Below are positions 16,795 to 26,247 of a DNA stretch of 41,463 nt, piece by piece. Source of the stretch: Sulfitobacter sp. (lineage in GTDB: Bacteria; Pseudomonadota; Alphaproteobacteria; Rhodobacterales; Rhodobacteraceae); NCBI GenBank assembly GCA_024637305.1, contig JAGXFI010000022.1:1-41463 (forward strand), read 5' to 3'. Positions within the stretch are counted from its first letter, which is position 1. Each line of letters begins with the position of its first letter. The notes beneath the pieces are model-generated. The model was not told the DNA's origin, searched no databases, and worked only from the letters and a program-made list of their open reading frames with translations. The position numbers were made by a program, and so were the translations under genes.

Positions 16795-18011
16795 CCCTTC
16801 AGCCGCTTGTCCCGTGCGGCGATCAGCTTCAAACGAAGGGCATTCAACTGAATAAACCCAGCCGCATCTTTCTGGTCATAGGCGCCCGCGTCATCCTCGA
16901 ACGTCACATGCGCTTCGGAATAAAGCGAATGATCGGACCAACGGCCTACGGTTCGCACGTGGCCCTTGAACAATTTCAGACGTACGGTGCCTGTCACATG
17001 CGTCTGGCTGGCGTCAATCGCGGCTTGCAGCATCGTGCGTTCAGGGCTGAACCAAAAACCGTTGTAGATCAACTCCGCGTAGCGCGGCATCAGCTCGTCC
17101 TTGAGATGCATCGCACCGCGGTCCAACGTGATCGATTCGATCCCGCGATGCGCTTCTAGCAACAGCGTGCCGCCGGGGGTTTCATAGATTCCACGGGATT
17201 TCATCCCGACGAACCGCCCCTCCACAAGGTCAAGACGACCACAGCCATGCTTGCCACCGATCTCGTTCAGTTTGGTCAGCAGTGTCGCCGGGGACAGCTT
17301 TTCGCCGTTGATCGAAACGGCATCGCCCTGCTCGAATCCGATTTCGACATATTCAGGTGCGTCGGGTGCTTTCTCGGGGTCGACCGTGCGCTGATAGACA
17401 TATTCGGGCGCATCGATTGCAGGATCTTCAAGAACCTTGCCTTCTGACGATGTGTGCAACAGGTTCGCGTCCACGCTGAACGGTGCCTCGCCGCGTTTGT
17501 CCTTGGCGATAGGAATCTGGTTCTTTTCTGCAAAATCGATAAGTTTTGTCCGGCTGGTCAGGTCCCATTCGCGCCATGGCGCAATCACCTTGATATTCGG
17601 ATTAAGCGCATAAGCGGCCAGCTCGAACCGGACCTGGTCGTTGCCCTTTCCAGTAGCTCCATGCGCAATAGCGTCGGCACCGGTTTCTTCGGCAATCTCG
17701 ACCAACCTTTTTGAAATGAGCGGCCGGGCAATAGATGTCCCCAGCAGGTATAACCCCTCATAGACGGCATTGGCGCGGAACATTGGAAAGACGAAATCGC
17801 GGACGAATTCCTCGCGGACATCCTCAATATAGATCTCGGAGGCACCCATCATCTCGGCCTTGGCACGGGCGGGCTCCAGTTCTTCGCCCTGACCCAGATC
17901 GGCGGTGAAGGTGACGACTTCGCAGCCATATTCGGTCTGCAGCCATTTGAGAATAATCGAGGTATCAAGACCTCCGGAATAGGCAAGCACGACTTTCTTG
18001 GGCGCGGACAT
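16791..18011 (-). CDS. argG: Argininosuccinate synthase
   Basis: ATP-dependent joining of citrulline and aspartate in arginine synthesis. The 406-residue product begins [18 protein letters not shown], with the PP-loop SGGLDTS at 12-18; [14 protein letters not shown] near the C-terminus and [10 protein letters not shown] in the middle are family signatures. A GAGAGGA ribosome site stands six bases before ATG 18011; the open frame continues upstream but is not homologous to ArgG. The gene stands alone, divergent from ilvA across 131 bases and convergent with the sulfotransferase-like gene. Confidence 0.97.
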   Translation of the reverse strand: MSAPKKVVLAYSGGLDTSIILKWLQTEYGCEVVTFTADLGQGEELEPARAKAEMMGASEIYIEDVREEFVRDFVFPMFRANAVYEGLYLLGTSIARPLISKRLVEIAEETGADAIAHGATGKGNDQVRFELAAYALNPNIKVIAPWREWDLTSRTKLIDFAEKNQIPIAKDKRGEAPFSVDANLLHTSSEGKVLEDPAIDAPEYVYQRTVDPEKAPDAPEYVEIGFEQGDAVSINGEKLSPATLLTKLNEIGGKHGCGRLDLVEGRFVGMKSRGIYETPGGTLLLEAHRGIESITLDRGAMHLKDELMPRYAELIYNGFWFSPERTMLQAAIDASQTHVTGTVRLKLFKGHVRTVGRWSDHSLYSEAHVTFEDDAGAYDQKDAAGFIQLNALRLKLIAARDKRLKG

Positions 18012-18083
18012 TTCGATTTCCTCTCTTACGGTTTGCGCAGCAGGTAGCGGGTTTCGGGAAGTTCGGCAAGGATCAAGCCCGCG

Positions 18084-18112
18084 TTGACCAACCCGACCCG
18101 GAAGCCTATCGA
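18084..18112 (+). promoter_or_regulatory. Candidate promoter for ilvA
   Basis: TTGACC (18084-18089), 17-base spacer, TATCGA (18107-18112), about 30 bases before the ilvA ATG. Good -35 match and correct spacing; -10 only partial. No leader peptide or attenuator is visible. Confidence 0.42.
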
Positions 18113-18142
18113 AGTCTGGTTCAGGCGGCAGAGGGCAGACAC

Positions 18143-19375
18143 ATGGCGGATGAATTTCAAAGGGCGGCACAAGCGGCATGTTCCGCCATGCGCGAGGTGT
18201 TCCCCCAGACACCGTTGATGCGGAATGATCACCTGTCCGCCCGGTTCGAAGCCGACATCTGGCTCAAACGCGAAGACCTGAGCCCGGTTCGGTCCTACAA
18301 GCTGCGCGGTGCCTTCAACGCCATGCGCAAGGTGATCTCGCAGCAGCAGGTTTTCGTTTGCGCCAGTGCCGGAAACCACGCGCAGGGCGTAGCGTTCATG
18401 TGTCGCCATTTTGGCGTGCATGGGGTGATTTTCATGCCGGTAACAACGCCCGAGCAAAAAATTCTCAAGACACGGATGTTCGGTGGCGATCAGGTCGAGA
18501 TCCGGCTGGTGGGCGACTATTTCGATAAGACGCTGACCGCAGCGCAACAGTTTTGCATCGCGGAGAAGGCGCATTTTCTTTCGCCGTTCGATGATGAGGA
18601 CGTAATCGAAGGCCAGGCGTCTGTCGCCGTCGAGATAGAGGCGCAGTTGGGACGGTTGCCCGATCACGTGGTTCTGCCAGTCGGCGGTGGTGGGCTTTCG
18701 GCGGGTGTGCGCAGCTATTTCGGGGATCGCTGTGGCTATACTCTTGTCGAACCAGCAGGTGCCCGGTCATTGGCAGAGGCCTTGGTCGCAGGGACTGAGG
18801 TGGATGTATCGCCGATCAATTCCTTCGTGGACGGCGCAGCGGTGGCGAAGATCGGTGCGCGGACGTTTGATCGGCTGCGCGACGTGGACCCACACGATGT
18901 GATCAGCATTCCCGAGGATCGCGTTTGTGGCACAATAATCGAGATGCTGAATGTCGAAGGGATCGTGCTGGAGCCTGCTGGTGCCTTGAGCATCGAGGCG
19001 CTTGGCGATGTCGCGGACAGGATTGCCGGAAAGACGGTCGTTTGTGTCGCATCCGGCGGTAATTTCGATTTCGAGCGATTGCCGGAAGTGAAGGAGCGTG
19101 CGCAGCGCTATGCTGGTCTGAAGAAATACTTCATCCTGCGGATGCCGCAACGACCGGGTGCGCTAAAGGACTTTCTTGAACTTTTGGGTGCAAAGGACAA
19201 CATCACGAGGTTTGAATACATGAAAAAATCCGCCCGAAACTTCGGTTCTGTTCTGATCGGGATAGAGACCGACACGAAGCATAATTTCCCAGCGCTGTTT
19301 CAGCGCATGGATGACGCCGGGTTTACCTATACCGACATCACCAATGATGAGACGCTCGCACAATTCGTGATCTAA
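18143..19375 (+). CDS. ilvA: Threonine ammonia-lyase (threonine dehydratase)
   Basis: PLP enzyme deaminating threonine to 2-oxobutanoate, first step toward isoleucine. 410 residues. [20 protein letters not shown] contains the PLP lysine K53; ASAGNHAQG (74-82) and the tetraglycine loop [10 protein letters not shown] (179-188) bind the phosphate. The C-terminal 80 residues, beginning around [17 protein letters not shown], look like one ACT-like regulatory domain, so feedback control by isoleucine is likely. This is the shorter one-ACT form found in many alphaproteobacteria and Gram-positives. GAGGG precedes ATG. The stop shares CTAA with the convergent Hpt gene. Confidence 0.92.
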   Translation: MADEFQRAAQAACSAMREVFPQTPLMRNDHLSARFEADIWLKREDLSPVRSYKLRGAFNAMRKVISQQQVFVCASAGNHAQGVAFMCRHFGVHGVIFMPVTTPEQKILKTRMFGGDQVEIRLVGDYFDKTLTAAQQFCIAEKAHFLSPFDDEDVIEGQASVAVEIEAQLGRLPDHVVLPVGGGGLSAGVRSYFGDRCGYTLVEPAGARSLAEALVAGTEVDVSPINSFVDGAAVAKIGARTFDRLRDVDPHDVISIPEDRVCGTIIEMLNVEGIVLEPAGALSIEALGDVADRIAGKTVVCVASGGNFDFERLPEVKERAQRYAGLKKYFILRMPQRPGALKDFLELLGAKDNITRFEYMKKSARNFGSVLIGIETDTKHNFPALFQRMDDAGFTYTDITNDETLAQFVI

Positions 19376-19704
19376 CCGGCGAGTGCACTCGCCAGATCGT
19401 TGACGAAACTGCGTTTGGAGGTGTCGTAGCTTTGTACGATTTTCGGTACATCTACGGCCCCTGCGTTGCCATTCGCAGACAGGGTTTCGCCTTGCTGGCA
19501 GAGGTTTGAAAAATCACGAAACCCCAGATTCAGCGCGCTTCCTTTGAGAAAGTGCAGGTCTTTTTCCAGAGTTGAAATGTCCGGTGCCTTCCTGAGGCGT
19601 TCAATCATTTCGTCCACTTCTTCCATGAAGATCTCTACAACCTCGTCAAAGTCATCCGCGCCCACTTCATCGCGCAGCGTCGCGACGCGCGTCCAATCAA
19701 TCAT
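19372..19704 (-). CDS. Histidine-containing phosphotransfer (Hpt) domain protein
   Basis: 110-residue, single-domain protein. HFLKGSALNLG around residue 51 matches the Hpt phosphorylation motif H-x-x-K-G-S/A, with H51 as the phospho-acceptor, set in an all-helical acidic sequence. It would relay phosphate between a hybrid histidine kinase and a response regulator in the cytoplasm. Divergent, 151 bases away, is a receiver-phosphatase protein that is a plausible partner. No histidine kinase is in the window. Function as a relay is inference from the domain. Confidence 0.85.
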   Translation of the reverse strand: MIDWTRVATLRDEVGADDFDEVVEIFMEEVDEMIERLRKAPDISTLEKDLHFLKGSALNLGFRDFSNLCQQGETLSANGNAGAVDVPKIVQSYDTSKRSFVNDLASALAG

Positions 19705-19737
19705 CGCCGGTCTCCTGCCATGTTCGCCTCCAGTTTG

Positions 19738-19772
19738 CCGTCGAAAGTTTAAGAAACCCTGTTTGTCGACGG
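19738..19772. repeat. Long-armed dyad between the Hpt and receiver-PP2C genes
   Basis: CCGTCGA (19738-19744) and TCGACGG (19766-19772) are perfect 7-bp inverted copies with a 21-base centre, roughly midway between the two divergent starts. Could be a shared operator; no binding protein can be named. Confidence 0.4.
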
Positions 19773-19851
19773 ACAGATCGTGCGATTTTTAGGTTTCACA
19801 GGCCATTAACTCGGGGGGATTAAAAGAATCGCTGAAGCCACGAGCAAATTT

Positions 19852-19867
19852 AAAAATGTCCATTTTT
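19852..19867. repeat. 16-bp palindrome across the start codon of the receiver-PP2C gene
   Basis: AAAAATG-TC-CATTTTT contains the ATG at 19856-19858. No good ribosome binding site precedes it. May be fortuitous in an AT-rich spot, or a weak, temperature-labile structure that hides the start. Confidence 0.4.
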
Positions 19868-21139
19868 CCCAGCGTGAAAAAAGAAATCGATCAAGTTGCC
19901 GGCGGCGGTGCGATCCGTTCGGTTCTTGTTGTCGACGACAGCAAGCTGCAGCGGCGTATTCTATCGGCTTCGCTCAAAAGGTGGGGCTATGACGTGCTGG
20001 AGGCGGATTCAGGCGAGGCGGCACTGAAAATGACCGCTGAGCAACAGCCAGATCTGGTGCTCAGCGATTGGATGATGCCCGGCATGTCGGGTCTGGAGCT
20101 TTGCCGTGAGTTTCGGGAGCTTTCAGGAGAAGAGTACAGCTATTTCATCCTGCTGACCTCCAAGAGTGAGAAAGGAGAGATCGCGCAGGGCCTGGACAGC
20201 GGCGCGGATGACTTTCTTACAAAACCGGTCGACAGCAACGAAGTGCGCGCGCGGATCAACGCGGGTGAGCGGCTGCTTGAAATGCAGCGGGAACTAAAGG
20301 CGAAAAATCTCGTCATCAGCGACACACTGGATGAATTGCAGCGTTTGTACGATTCCCTCGATAGCGATCTGATCGAAGCGAAGAAGCTTCAGCAATCGTT
20401 GCTGAGGGAACGAAACAAGGTCCTTCCATCGGGCGAGCTTTCGCTTGTATTGCGGTCATCTGGCCATGTTGGCGGGGATCTGGTGGGGTTTTTTCCGGCC
20501 GGCGACCGGTATCTCGGATTATACGGTATCGATGTGTCGGGCCACGGTATCAGCTCTGCGCTGATGACGGCACGATTGGCAGGCTATCTATCCGCCGCAG
20601 CACCCGACCAGAATGTCGCGATGGAGCGACTGGCGGACGGCAGCTTTGTACCCCGCCCGCCGGAGCAGACCATCGCGGATCTCAACGATCTGATTCTGAA
20701 CGAAATGGAGACGGAGCATTATTTTACGCTACTGCTGGGTTTCGTCGATCTGGATACAGGCCTGGTCAGAATGGCGCAGGCTGGCCACCCCCATCCAGCG
20801 ATCCAGCGGGCTGACGGGTCTGTCGAACACATAGGCACCGGTGGCTTTCCAGTTGGGCTGGTGCAAGGGGTCACCTTTGAACAGTTCGACGTCCAGCTAT
20901 CCGAAGGTGATCGAATCGCAATACTGTCGGATGGTGTTACGGAATGTCCAAATGTCGCGGGCGAAATGTTGGGTGAGGACGGTCTGACCGACCTTATGAA
21001 AAGTCTCAAGGACATCAAAGGGCCAGCGTTTCTGGAAACCCTGATCTGGCAGCTCGCCGAATTTTGCGGGCGCTGGGAATTCCCCGACGATGTTTCAGGG
21101 ATTGTCTTTGAGTACTCCGGTCAGCGCCCAGACCCGTAG
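19856..21139 (+). CDS. Response regulator with PP2C-type serine phosphatase output (RsbU/SpoIIE-like)
   Basis: 427 residues. Residues 20-140 are a receiver: acidic pair D27/D28, phospho-acceptor D71 in VLSDWMMPG, and K123 in LTKPV. A charged helical linker (about 140-190) leads to a PP2C domain with GGDLVG (206-211), DVSGHG (226-231), SDGVTE and the final DDVSGIV metal-binding region. Such proteins usually dephosphorylate an anti-anti-sigma factor in partner-switching control; Rhodobacter RbaY has this type of architecture, from memory. The adjacent Hpt protein may phosphorylate it. The start lacks a clear ribosome site; GTG 19874 is an alternative. The 3' end overlaps the convergent Nudix gene by 19 bases. 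Confidence 0.9.
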   Translation: MSIFPSVKKEIDQVAGGGAIRSVLVVDDSKLQRRILSASLKRWGYDVLEADSGEAALKMTAEQQPDLVLSDWMMPGMSGLELCREFRELSGEEYSYFILLTSKSEKGEIAQGLDSGADDFLTKPVDSNEVRARINAGERLLEMQRELKAKNLVISDTLDELQRLYDSLDSDLIEAKKLQQSLLRERNKVLPSGELSLVLRSSGHVGGDLVGFFPAGDRYLGLYGIDVSGHGISSALMTARLAGYLSAAAPDQNVAMERLADGSFVPRPPEQTIADLNDLILNEMETEHYFTLLLGFVDLDTGLVRMAQAGHPHPAIQRADGSVEHIGTGGFPVGLVQGVTFEQFDVQLSEGDRIAILSDGVTECPNVAGEMLGEDGLTDLMKSLKDIKGPAFLETLIWQLAEFCGRWEFPDDVSGIVFEYSGQRPDP

Positions 21140-21564
21140 CGTGACAGGAACATCCGGTCCCCGTCATTGCCAAGTGCCGCGATTGCATCTGCATGATCCA
21201 GTATCAGCGTTTCGTGGTAAGGCTCTGTCGGCTTGGCGATCTGCCTTGCGGGTCGCGCTACATAGACGTGGCAGAGTTTCTCTGCCCAGAGATCGTATTC
21301 CGGCATGAAGACAAAGCGCCGAAATGCACCCAGTCGCCGCGGGGTTGCGATGGTCCAACCGGTTTCCTCCAGAACTTCCCGGTGCAACGCGCGGAGCGGC
21401 GATTCGCCGGGATCCACCCCGCCCCCGGGCAGCTGGATGTCTATGTCGCGCTCCATTTCAATGGTTAACAGATAGCGACGTCCGATGGGCAGAATCGCAT
21501 AAACTCCGGGCCGAAGAGTATAGCGCCGGCCCTTCTCGGGTGGCGTTCCTACACGCGTGATCAT
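21121..21564 (-). CDS. Nudix hydrolase
   Basis: 147-residue protein with a complete Nudix box at residues 48-70 (G48, E54, then REVLEETGW), the magnesium-binding loop of enzymes cleaving nucleoside diphosphate-linked compounds. The rest of the sequence (RRYTLRPGVYAILPIGRRYL at the start, EPYHETLILDHADA near the end) gives no substrate. It overlaps the receiver-PP2C gene tail to tail by 19 bases and is divergent from hslO across 77 bases. Whether it cleaves oxidised nucleotides, sugars or a dinucleotide cannot be told. Confidence 0.87.
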   Translation of the reverse strand: MITRVGTPPEKGRRYTLRPGVYAILPIGRRYLLTIEMERDIDIQLPGGGVDPGESPLRALHREVLEETGWTIATPRRLGAFRRFVFMPEYDLWAEKLCHVYVARPARQIAKPTEPYHETLILDHADAIAALGNDGDRMFLSRYGSGR

Positions 21565-21641
21565 GCCGGCCCCCTTTCGGTGTTGCTTGTCGGTCCTATA
21601 TAGACGCGGTATGCCAAGCGCCTCGCGGTAAGGAAACCCCT

Positions 21642-22622
21642 ATGACTCTCGGACAAAAACTAGCGTGGGATGATACAGTCCTGCCTTTCCAGCTCGACAT
21701 CCCCGACATTCGAGGCAGGTTAGCGCGGCTGGATGGTACGCTTGAAGGCGTCCTGAAACAGCATGAATACCCTCCGCAGGTCGAAGCGCTGATTGCAGAG
21801 ATGACGCTGCTGACTGCGTTGATCGGCCAGACCATCAAGTTGCGGTGGAAGCTGTCGTTGCAGGTTCAGTCAAAGGGTGCTGTGCGAATGATCGCGACCG
21901 ACTATTTCGGACCCGAAGCCGATGGTGAGCCCGCACGCATCCGGGCCTATGCCAGCTATGATGCCGACCGGTTGACGCAAGATCCCCCATTCGCGCAAGT
22001 GGGCGAGGGATACTTCGCTATCATGATCGACCAGGGCAAAGGGATGAAGCCCTATCAGGGCATCACACCTTTGACCGGTGCATCGTTGTCTGTCTGCGCG
22101 GAATCGTATTTTGCGCAGTCTGAACAGCTGCCGACGCGATTCTCGCTTAGCGTTGGCCGCTCGACCAGTCCGGGCGAAGGTGAAAGCTGGCGCGCTGGTG
22201 GCATCATGTTGCAACATATGCCCAAAGCGTCTCCTTTTGCCGCACGCGAAGAAGGCGCAGGCGAGGTGTTGCAGGCTTCCGATCTCGTCCAGGACGACGA
22301 GGCGGAAAATTGGGCGCGGGTGAACATTTTGCTCGATACGGTCGAAGACCTGGAACTGATCGGTCCGTCTTTGCCGCCAACGGACCTGCTGCTCAGGTTG
22401 TTTCACGAAGAAACACCCAGGGTATTCGACGCGCAGGCCGTGCGCTTTGGCTGCACCTGTTCGGAAGATCGCGTGCGGCAAAGCCTGTCGATCTATTCCG
22501 CGCGCGATATCGCGACGATGACGACAGATGAGGGCCGTGTGACGGCGGATTGCCAGTTCTGCGGCGCGCATTACGACCTTGATCCGGCAACAGTAGGTTT
22601 TGAAGCAGATGCCGGTGAATGA
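21642..22622 (+). CDS. hslO: Redox-regulated chaperone Hsp33
   Basis: Holdase chaperone switched on by oxidation of a zinc centre. The 326-residue product has the four zinc cysteines in the family arrangement C-x-C and C-x2-C: C271, C273, C304, C307. The N-terminal substrate-binding fold is present. AAGGA lies before ATG 21642. The 3' end overlaps the CoA-type Nudix gene by 23 bases. A parS-like but imperfect sequence inside the gene was rejected as a ParB site. Confidence 0.95.
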   Translation: MTLGQKLAWDDTVLPFQLDIPDIRGRLARLDGTLEGVLKQHEYPPQVEALIAEMTLLTALIGQTIKLRWKLSLQVQSKGAVRMIATDYFGPEADGEPARIRAYASYDADRLTQDPPFAQVGEGYFAIMIDQGKGMKPYQGITPLTGASLSVCAESYFAQSEQLPTRFSLSVGRSTSPGEGESWRAGGIMLQHMPKASPFAAREEGAGEVLQASDLVQDDEAENWARVNILLDTVEDLELIGPSLPPTDLLLRLFHEETPRVFDAQAVRFGCTCSEDRVRQSLSIYSARDIATMTTDEGRVTADCQFCGAHYDLDPATVGFEADAGE

Positions 22623-23211
22623 CAGGCTGGATCATATCCGGTCTGCTTTGATGCATGATGGCAAAGCGTCTTCGGATTTCGATCTCAATCGTGATATCAT
22701 CCTGCCTGAGGGGCGCAAACTGCGTCCCGCCGGCGTGCTTGCCCCGATCACGGAGCGTGATGGCCGCCTCCACATGCTGCTGACGATGCGCTCTTCGGCG
22801 CTGAAGCATCATCCGGGTCAAATCGCTTTTCCGGGCGGTAAGGTCGAAGACGGAGATCAGGACGTCATCGCCGCCGCCCTGCGGGAAGCTCATGAAGAAA
22901 TCGGACTACCACCCGGGCAGGTTGACATATTGGGGACACTGGCACCCCACGAAACGGTGACGGGATTTGTGGTTACGCCTGTTTTCGGCTTTGTTAGAGA
23001 CGCTTTTGACATCGTACCGGAACCTGGCGAAGTCGCAGAAGTCTTTTCCGTTCCAATCGACCATCTATTGAATCCGGCTAACTATATTGTGCAAGCGCGA
23101 AGCTGGCGTGGGCAGATGCGTCACTATTTTACTGTTCCTTACGGCCCCTACTACATCTGGGGCGCAACCGCGCGTATGTTGCGGGCATGGACAGACCTGA
23201 TGCAACGTTGA
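22600..23211 (+). CDS. Nudix hydrolase, CoA pyrophosphatase type
   Basis: 203 residues. It combines the Nudix box (G80 to about L103, ending AAALREAHEEIGL) with the motif just before it that marks CoA-cleaving members (LLTMRSSALKHHPGQIAFPG). Such enzymes split CoA and oxidised CoA to phosphopantetheine and ADP. It lies within a coupled run: ATG overlaps hslO by 23 bases and its end overlaps the nucleotidyltransferase gene by 25 bases. A second ATG at 22609 is possible. Substrate assignment is by family motif. Confidence 0.9.
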   Translation: MKQMPVNDRLDHIRSALMHDGKASSDFDLNRDIILPEGRKLRPAGVLAPITERDGRLHMLLTMRSSALKHHPGQIAFPGGKVEDGDQDVIAAALREAHEEIGLPPGQVDILGTLAPHETVTGFVVTPVFGFVRDAFDIVPEPGEVAEVFSVPIDHLLNPANYIVQARSWRGQMRHYFTVPYGPYYIWGATARMLRAWTDLMQR

Positions 23212-24350
23212 TCCCCGAAGGAACGCCCTGGCTGACCGATACCGGTGCGGTGGCGGTCTGCCGGGCCATCGTTGCGGGCGGACACCGGATTTATTTTGTT
23301 GGCGGATGTGTGCGGAACGCCCTGTTGGGAGTTTCCGTCAGCGACATCGACCTTGCCACAGATGCGATGCCAGAGAAAGTGATGACGCTGGTCGCGGCTG
23401 CGGGCATGAAGGTCATTCCAACTGGGATCGACCATGGCACAGTCACGGTCGTCACGAACGGAATGCCCTACGAGATCACGACCTTCCGTCGCGATGTGCA
23501 AACCGATGGCCGGCGGGCAGTTGTTGCCTTTTCAACGGACATCTCCGACGACGCGCGGCGGCGGGATTTTACGATCAACGCTCTTTATGCCACGCCCGAA
23601 GGGCAGGTTGTCGATCCATTGCGCGGGCTGGACGATCTCAGGGCACGGCGCATCCGTTTTATTGACGATGCCGTGGCGCGGATCCGCGAAGACTACCTCA
23701 GGGTGCTGCGCTATTTCCGGTTTCACGCGTGGTACGGCAATCCTGAAGATGGCTTTGACGAAGATGCCTTGGCCGCGATTGGTGCCAATCTGTCCGGTTT
23801 AGAGGCGCTTTCGGCTGAGCGTGTCGGTGCCGAAATGAAAAAACTGCTCAAGGCGGCGGATCCCGTTTTTGCGCTTTCGGGGATGCAGGGCGCGGGCGTT
23901 CTGTCGCAGATTCTGCCCGGTGCGGACACACGGCTGATCGCACTGGTCGTCCATTTTGAAAGAATGCTGGCCGTGGAACCTGACTGGATTGCGCGGCTGG
24001 CGGCATTGGGCGGTGACGATCCCGGTCAAAGGTGGCGGCTAAGCAAGGCGGACGCGCGGAAACTCACGGCCATTCGGAAGGCTGCGTTTGACGGTCCGTC
24101 ATTGGCAGAGGTCGCCTACAGAGAAGGCTATGCGATCGCCGCCGGTGCTGCCCTTTTGAGGGGTGCCATCGCCGAAACACCTCCGGATCCATCGCCGCTC
24201 GTAGCCGCGTCAAAGGCTAGATTCCCGATTATCGCACATGATCTGATGCCTGCTTTCACGGGCCCCGAACTGGGCCAGCGTCTTGGCGAACTTGAACAGG
24301 TATGGATAGACAGCGGCTTTTCCCTGACCCGCGAAGACTTGCTTGAGTAG
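23187..24350 (+). CDS. CCA tRNA nucleotidyltransferase / poly(A) polymerase family (class II)
   Basis: 387 residues. The nucleotidyltransferase head has YFVGGCVRNALLG (36-48) and the metal-binding D53-x-D55 in SDIDLA; the flexible-loop and RNA-binding motifs EITTFRRD and RRDFTINAL (125-133) follow, then REDYLRVLRYFRF. In alphaproteobacteria the single member of this family generally adds or repairs the CCA end of tRNA, so that is the preferred role over polyadenylation. The ATG overlaps the upstream Nudix gene by 25 bases, forming hslO-nudix-cca. Confidence 0.92.
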   Translation: MDRPDATLIPEGTPWLTDTGAVAVCRAIVAGGHRIYFVGGCVRNALLGVSVSDIDLATDAMPEKVMTLVAAAGMKVIPTGIDHGTVTVVTNGMPYEITTFRRDVQTDGRRAVVAFSTDISDDARRRDFTINALYATPEGQVVDPLRGLDDLRARRIRFIDDAVARIREDYLRVLRYFRFHAWYGNPEDGFDEDALAAIGANLSGLEALSAERVGAEMKKLLKAADPVFALSGMQGAGVLSQILPGADTRLIALVVHFERMLAVEPDWIARLAALGGDDPGQRWRLSKADARKLTAIRKAAFDGPSLAEVAYREGYAIAAGAALLRGAIAETPPDPSPLVAASKARFPIIAHDLMPAFTGPELGQRLGELEQVWIDSGFSLTREDLLE

Positions 24351-24408
24351 GTGGCCTTTCCCCGGAAATGCGCGATATATGCATCAGCACAGATCTCACA
24401 GGCCGCGC

Positions 24409-26247
24409 ATGTTTCGCTTTTTCGAAAATCTGGTCGATCCCTACACGGATTATCCGCCGCAGGATAAGCCGCCGCAAACCTTGTTTTCGTTTCTTAGTGA
24501 CTATGGCCGGCCATTTCGCAAGGTGTTTGCGCTGACCGCTTTCATGGCCGTCATCGTCGCCGCGATTGAGGTGGGATTGATCTACTACATGGGCCGTCTG
24601 GTCGACATGTTGGATCAGGATCCGGCACAATTCTGGCAAGCCCACAAGACCGAACTGATCGTTGTCGGCCTTTTCATATTATTGGTACGGCCCGTCTTGC
24701 AAGCGCTGGACGTGGCGTTGTTAAACAATGCGATCATGCCGAATTTCGGGACGTTGATCCGTTGGCGCGCGCATCGTCAGGTGCTTCGACAGTCGGTGGG
24801 CTGGTTCGAGAACGACTTTGCCGGACGTATTGCAAATCGCATCATGCAGACTCCTCCAGCGGCGGGCGAAGTCGTGTTTCAGGCGTTTGACGCCATTTCC
24901 TTTTCGCTCGCCTATCTGATCGGCGCGGCGATCCTGCTGACCGCTGCGGATGTGCGGTTGCTTGTACCGTTGGTCATCTGGTTCGCGCTCTATGTCTGTC
25001 TGACGACCTGGGCCGTTCGGCGCATTGGCCCTGCATCCAAGGCCGCGTCCGATGCGCGGTCGAACGTGACGGGGCGAGTGGTCGATGCTTATACAAACAT
25101 TCAGTCGGTAAAGATGTTCGCGCATCACGATCGCGAAGAATCCTACGCCAAGGAGGCGATTGAAACGGCGCGCAAGACGTTCCAGGTGGAGATGCGGATT
25201 TTCACTGTCATGGATTTCACCCTGGTCGCGCTGAACGGCGCGCTGATTGTCGGCGTGATCGGCTGGGCGATCGCGCTTTGGGTACAAGGCCAGGCCAGCG
25301 TCGGTACAGTCGCCGCCGCGGCGACGCTGACGCTACGGCTCAATTCGATGACCGCTTGGATCATGTGGGCGCTGTCAACATTCTTTCGCCAACTCGGCGT
25401 CGTTGCCGAAGGCATGGAGACGATCGCCCAGCCGATCACATTGGTCGATTCGCAGGGTGCCAAGCCGCTGGATCTGACCGAGGGCCGGATTGAGTTGAAG
25501 CAGTTGACGCATCACTATGGCAAAGATGCGGGCGGTCTCGACCGGATTGATCTGGTCGTCGAGCCTGGTCAGAAGGTCGGACTGGTTGGCCGGTCCGGGG
25601 CAGGAAAATCCACACTCCTCAAGCTGCTTTTGCGTTTCTATGATGCGGATTCGGGCCGGATAGAGATTGACGGTCAGGACATCACCAAGTTGCGACAGGA
25701 CAGTCTTCGGCGTCAAATCGGCATGGTGCAACAGGACAGTTCGCTGCTGCATCGCTCTGTGGCGGAAAACATCCGTTATGGCCGCGCTGACGCTACGGAC
25801 GAAGAGGTATTTGCCGCCGCGCGTCAGGCGCAGGCCCATGAATTTATTCTCGACCTCAGCGATCCCGAAGGAAACCACGGCTACGACGCGCGTGTAGGTG
25901 AGCGTGGGGTCAAGCTGTCTGGCGGACAAAGGCAACGGATCACCCTTGCGCGGGTGATCCTCAAGAACGCACCGATTCTACTGCTGGACGAGGCGACAAG
26001 CGCGCTCGACAGTGAGGTAGAGGCAGCGATTCAGGATACGTTGTACAAGATGATGGAGGGCAAGACGGTCATCGCGATTGCCCATCGGCTTTCGACGATT
26101 GCACGGATGGACCGGATCTTGGTGCTGGATGACGGACGGATTGCCGAGGATGGCACCCACGACGCGCTTTTGGGACAGGGCGGGCTATATGCACAGTTCT
26201 GGGCCCGACAGTCGGGGGGATTTTTGGACACGGAAGACGACCTGTGA
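24409..26247 (+). CDS. ABC transporter half-transporter 1 (fused membrane and ATPase domains)
   Basis: 612 residues from ATG 24409 (MFRFFENLVDPY); a longer TTG-started frame is less likely. The first 320 or so residues hold about six membrane segments of a type IV exporter fold, with VVDAYTNIQSVKMFAHHDRE as the cytoplasmic-loop motif. The ATPase has Walker A GRSGAGKST (394-402), Q-loop near 442, signature LSGGQ (503-507), Walker B ending LLLDE (E528) and the switch histidine near 559. All catalytic residues are intact. The stop overlaps the next half-transporter, with which it probably forms a heterodimer. Cargo unknown; lipids, peptides or drugs are possible. Confidence 0.93.
   Translation: MFRFFENLVDPYTDYPPQDKPPQTLFSFLSDYGRPFRKVFALTAFMAVIVAAIEVGLIYYMGRLVDMLDQDPAQFWQAHKTELIVVGLFILLVRPVLQALDVALLNNAIMPNFGTLIRWRAHRQVLRQSVGWFENDFAGRIANRIMQTPPAAGEVVFQAFDAISFSLAYLIGAAILLTAADVRLLVPLVIWFALYVCLTTWAVRRIGPASKAASDARSNVTGRVVDAYTNIQSVKMFAHHDREESYAKEAIETARKTFQVEMRIFTVMDFTLVALNGALIVGVIGWAIALWVQGQASVGTVAAAATLTLRLNSMTAWIMWALSTFFRQLGVVAEGMETIAQPITLVDSQGAKPLDLTEGRIELKQLTHHYGKDAGGLDRIDLVVEPGQKVGLVGRSGAGKSTLLKLLLRFYDADSGRIEIDGQDITKLRQDSLRRQIGMVQQDSSLLHRSVAENIRYGRADATDEEVFAAARQAQAHEFILDLSDPEGNHGYDARVGERGVKLSGGQRQRITLARVILKNAPILLLDEATSALDSEVEAAIQDTLYKMMEGKTVIAIAHRLSTIARMDRILVLDDGRIAEDGTHDALLGQGGLYAQFWARQSGGFLDTEDDL

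Noticed and set aside
21583-21602. TTGCTT and TATATA before hslO as a promoter
   Set aside because: Spacer is only eight bases.
22399-22415. parS-like TGTTTCACGAAGAAACA in hslO
   Set aside because: The halves match parS but the centre has an extra base and lacks the CACGTG core, so ParB binding is unlikely; it encodes a normal part of Hsp33.
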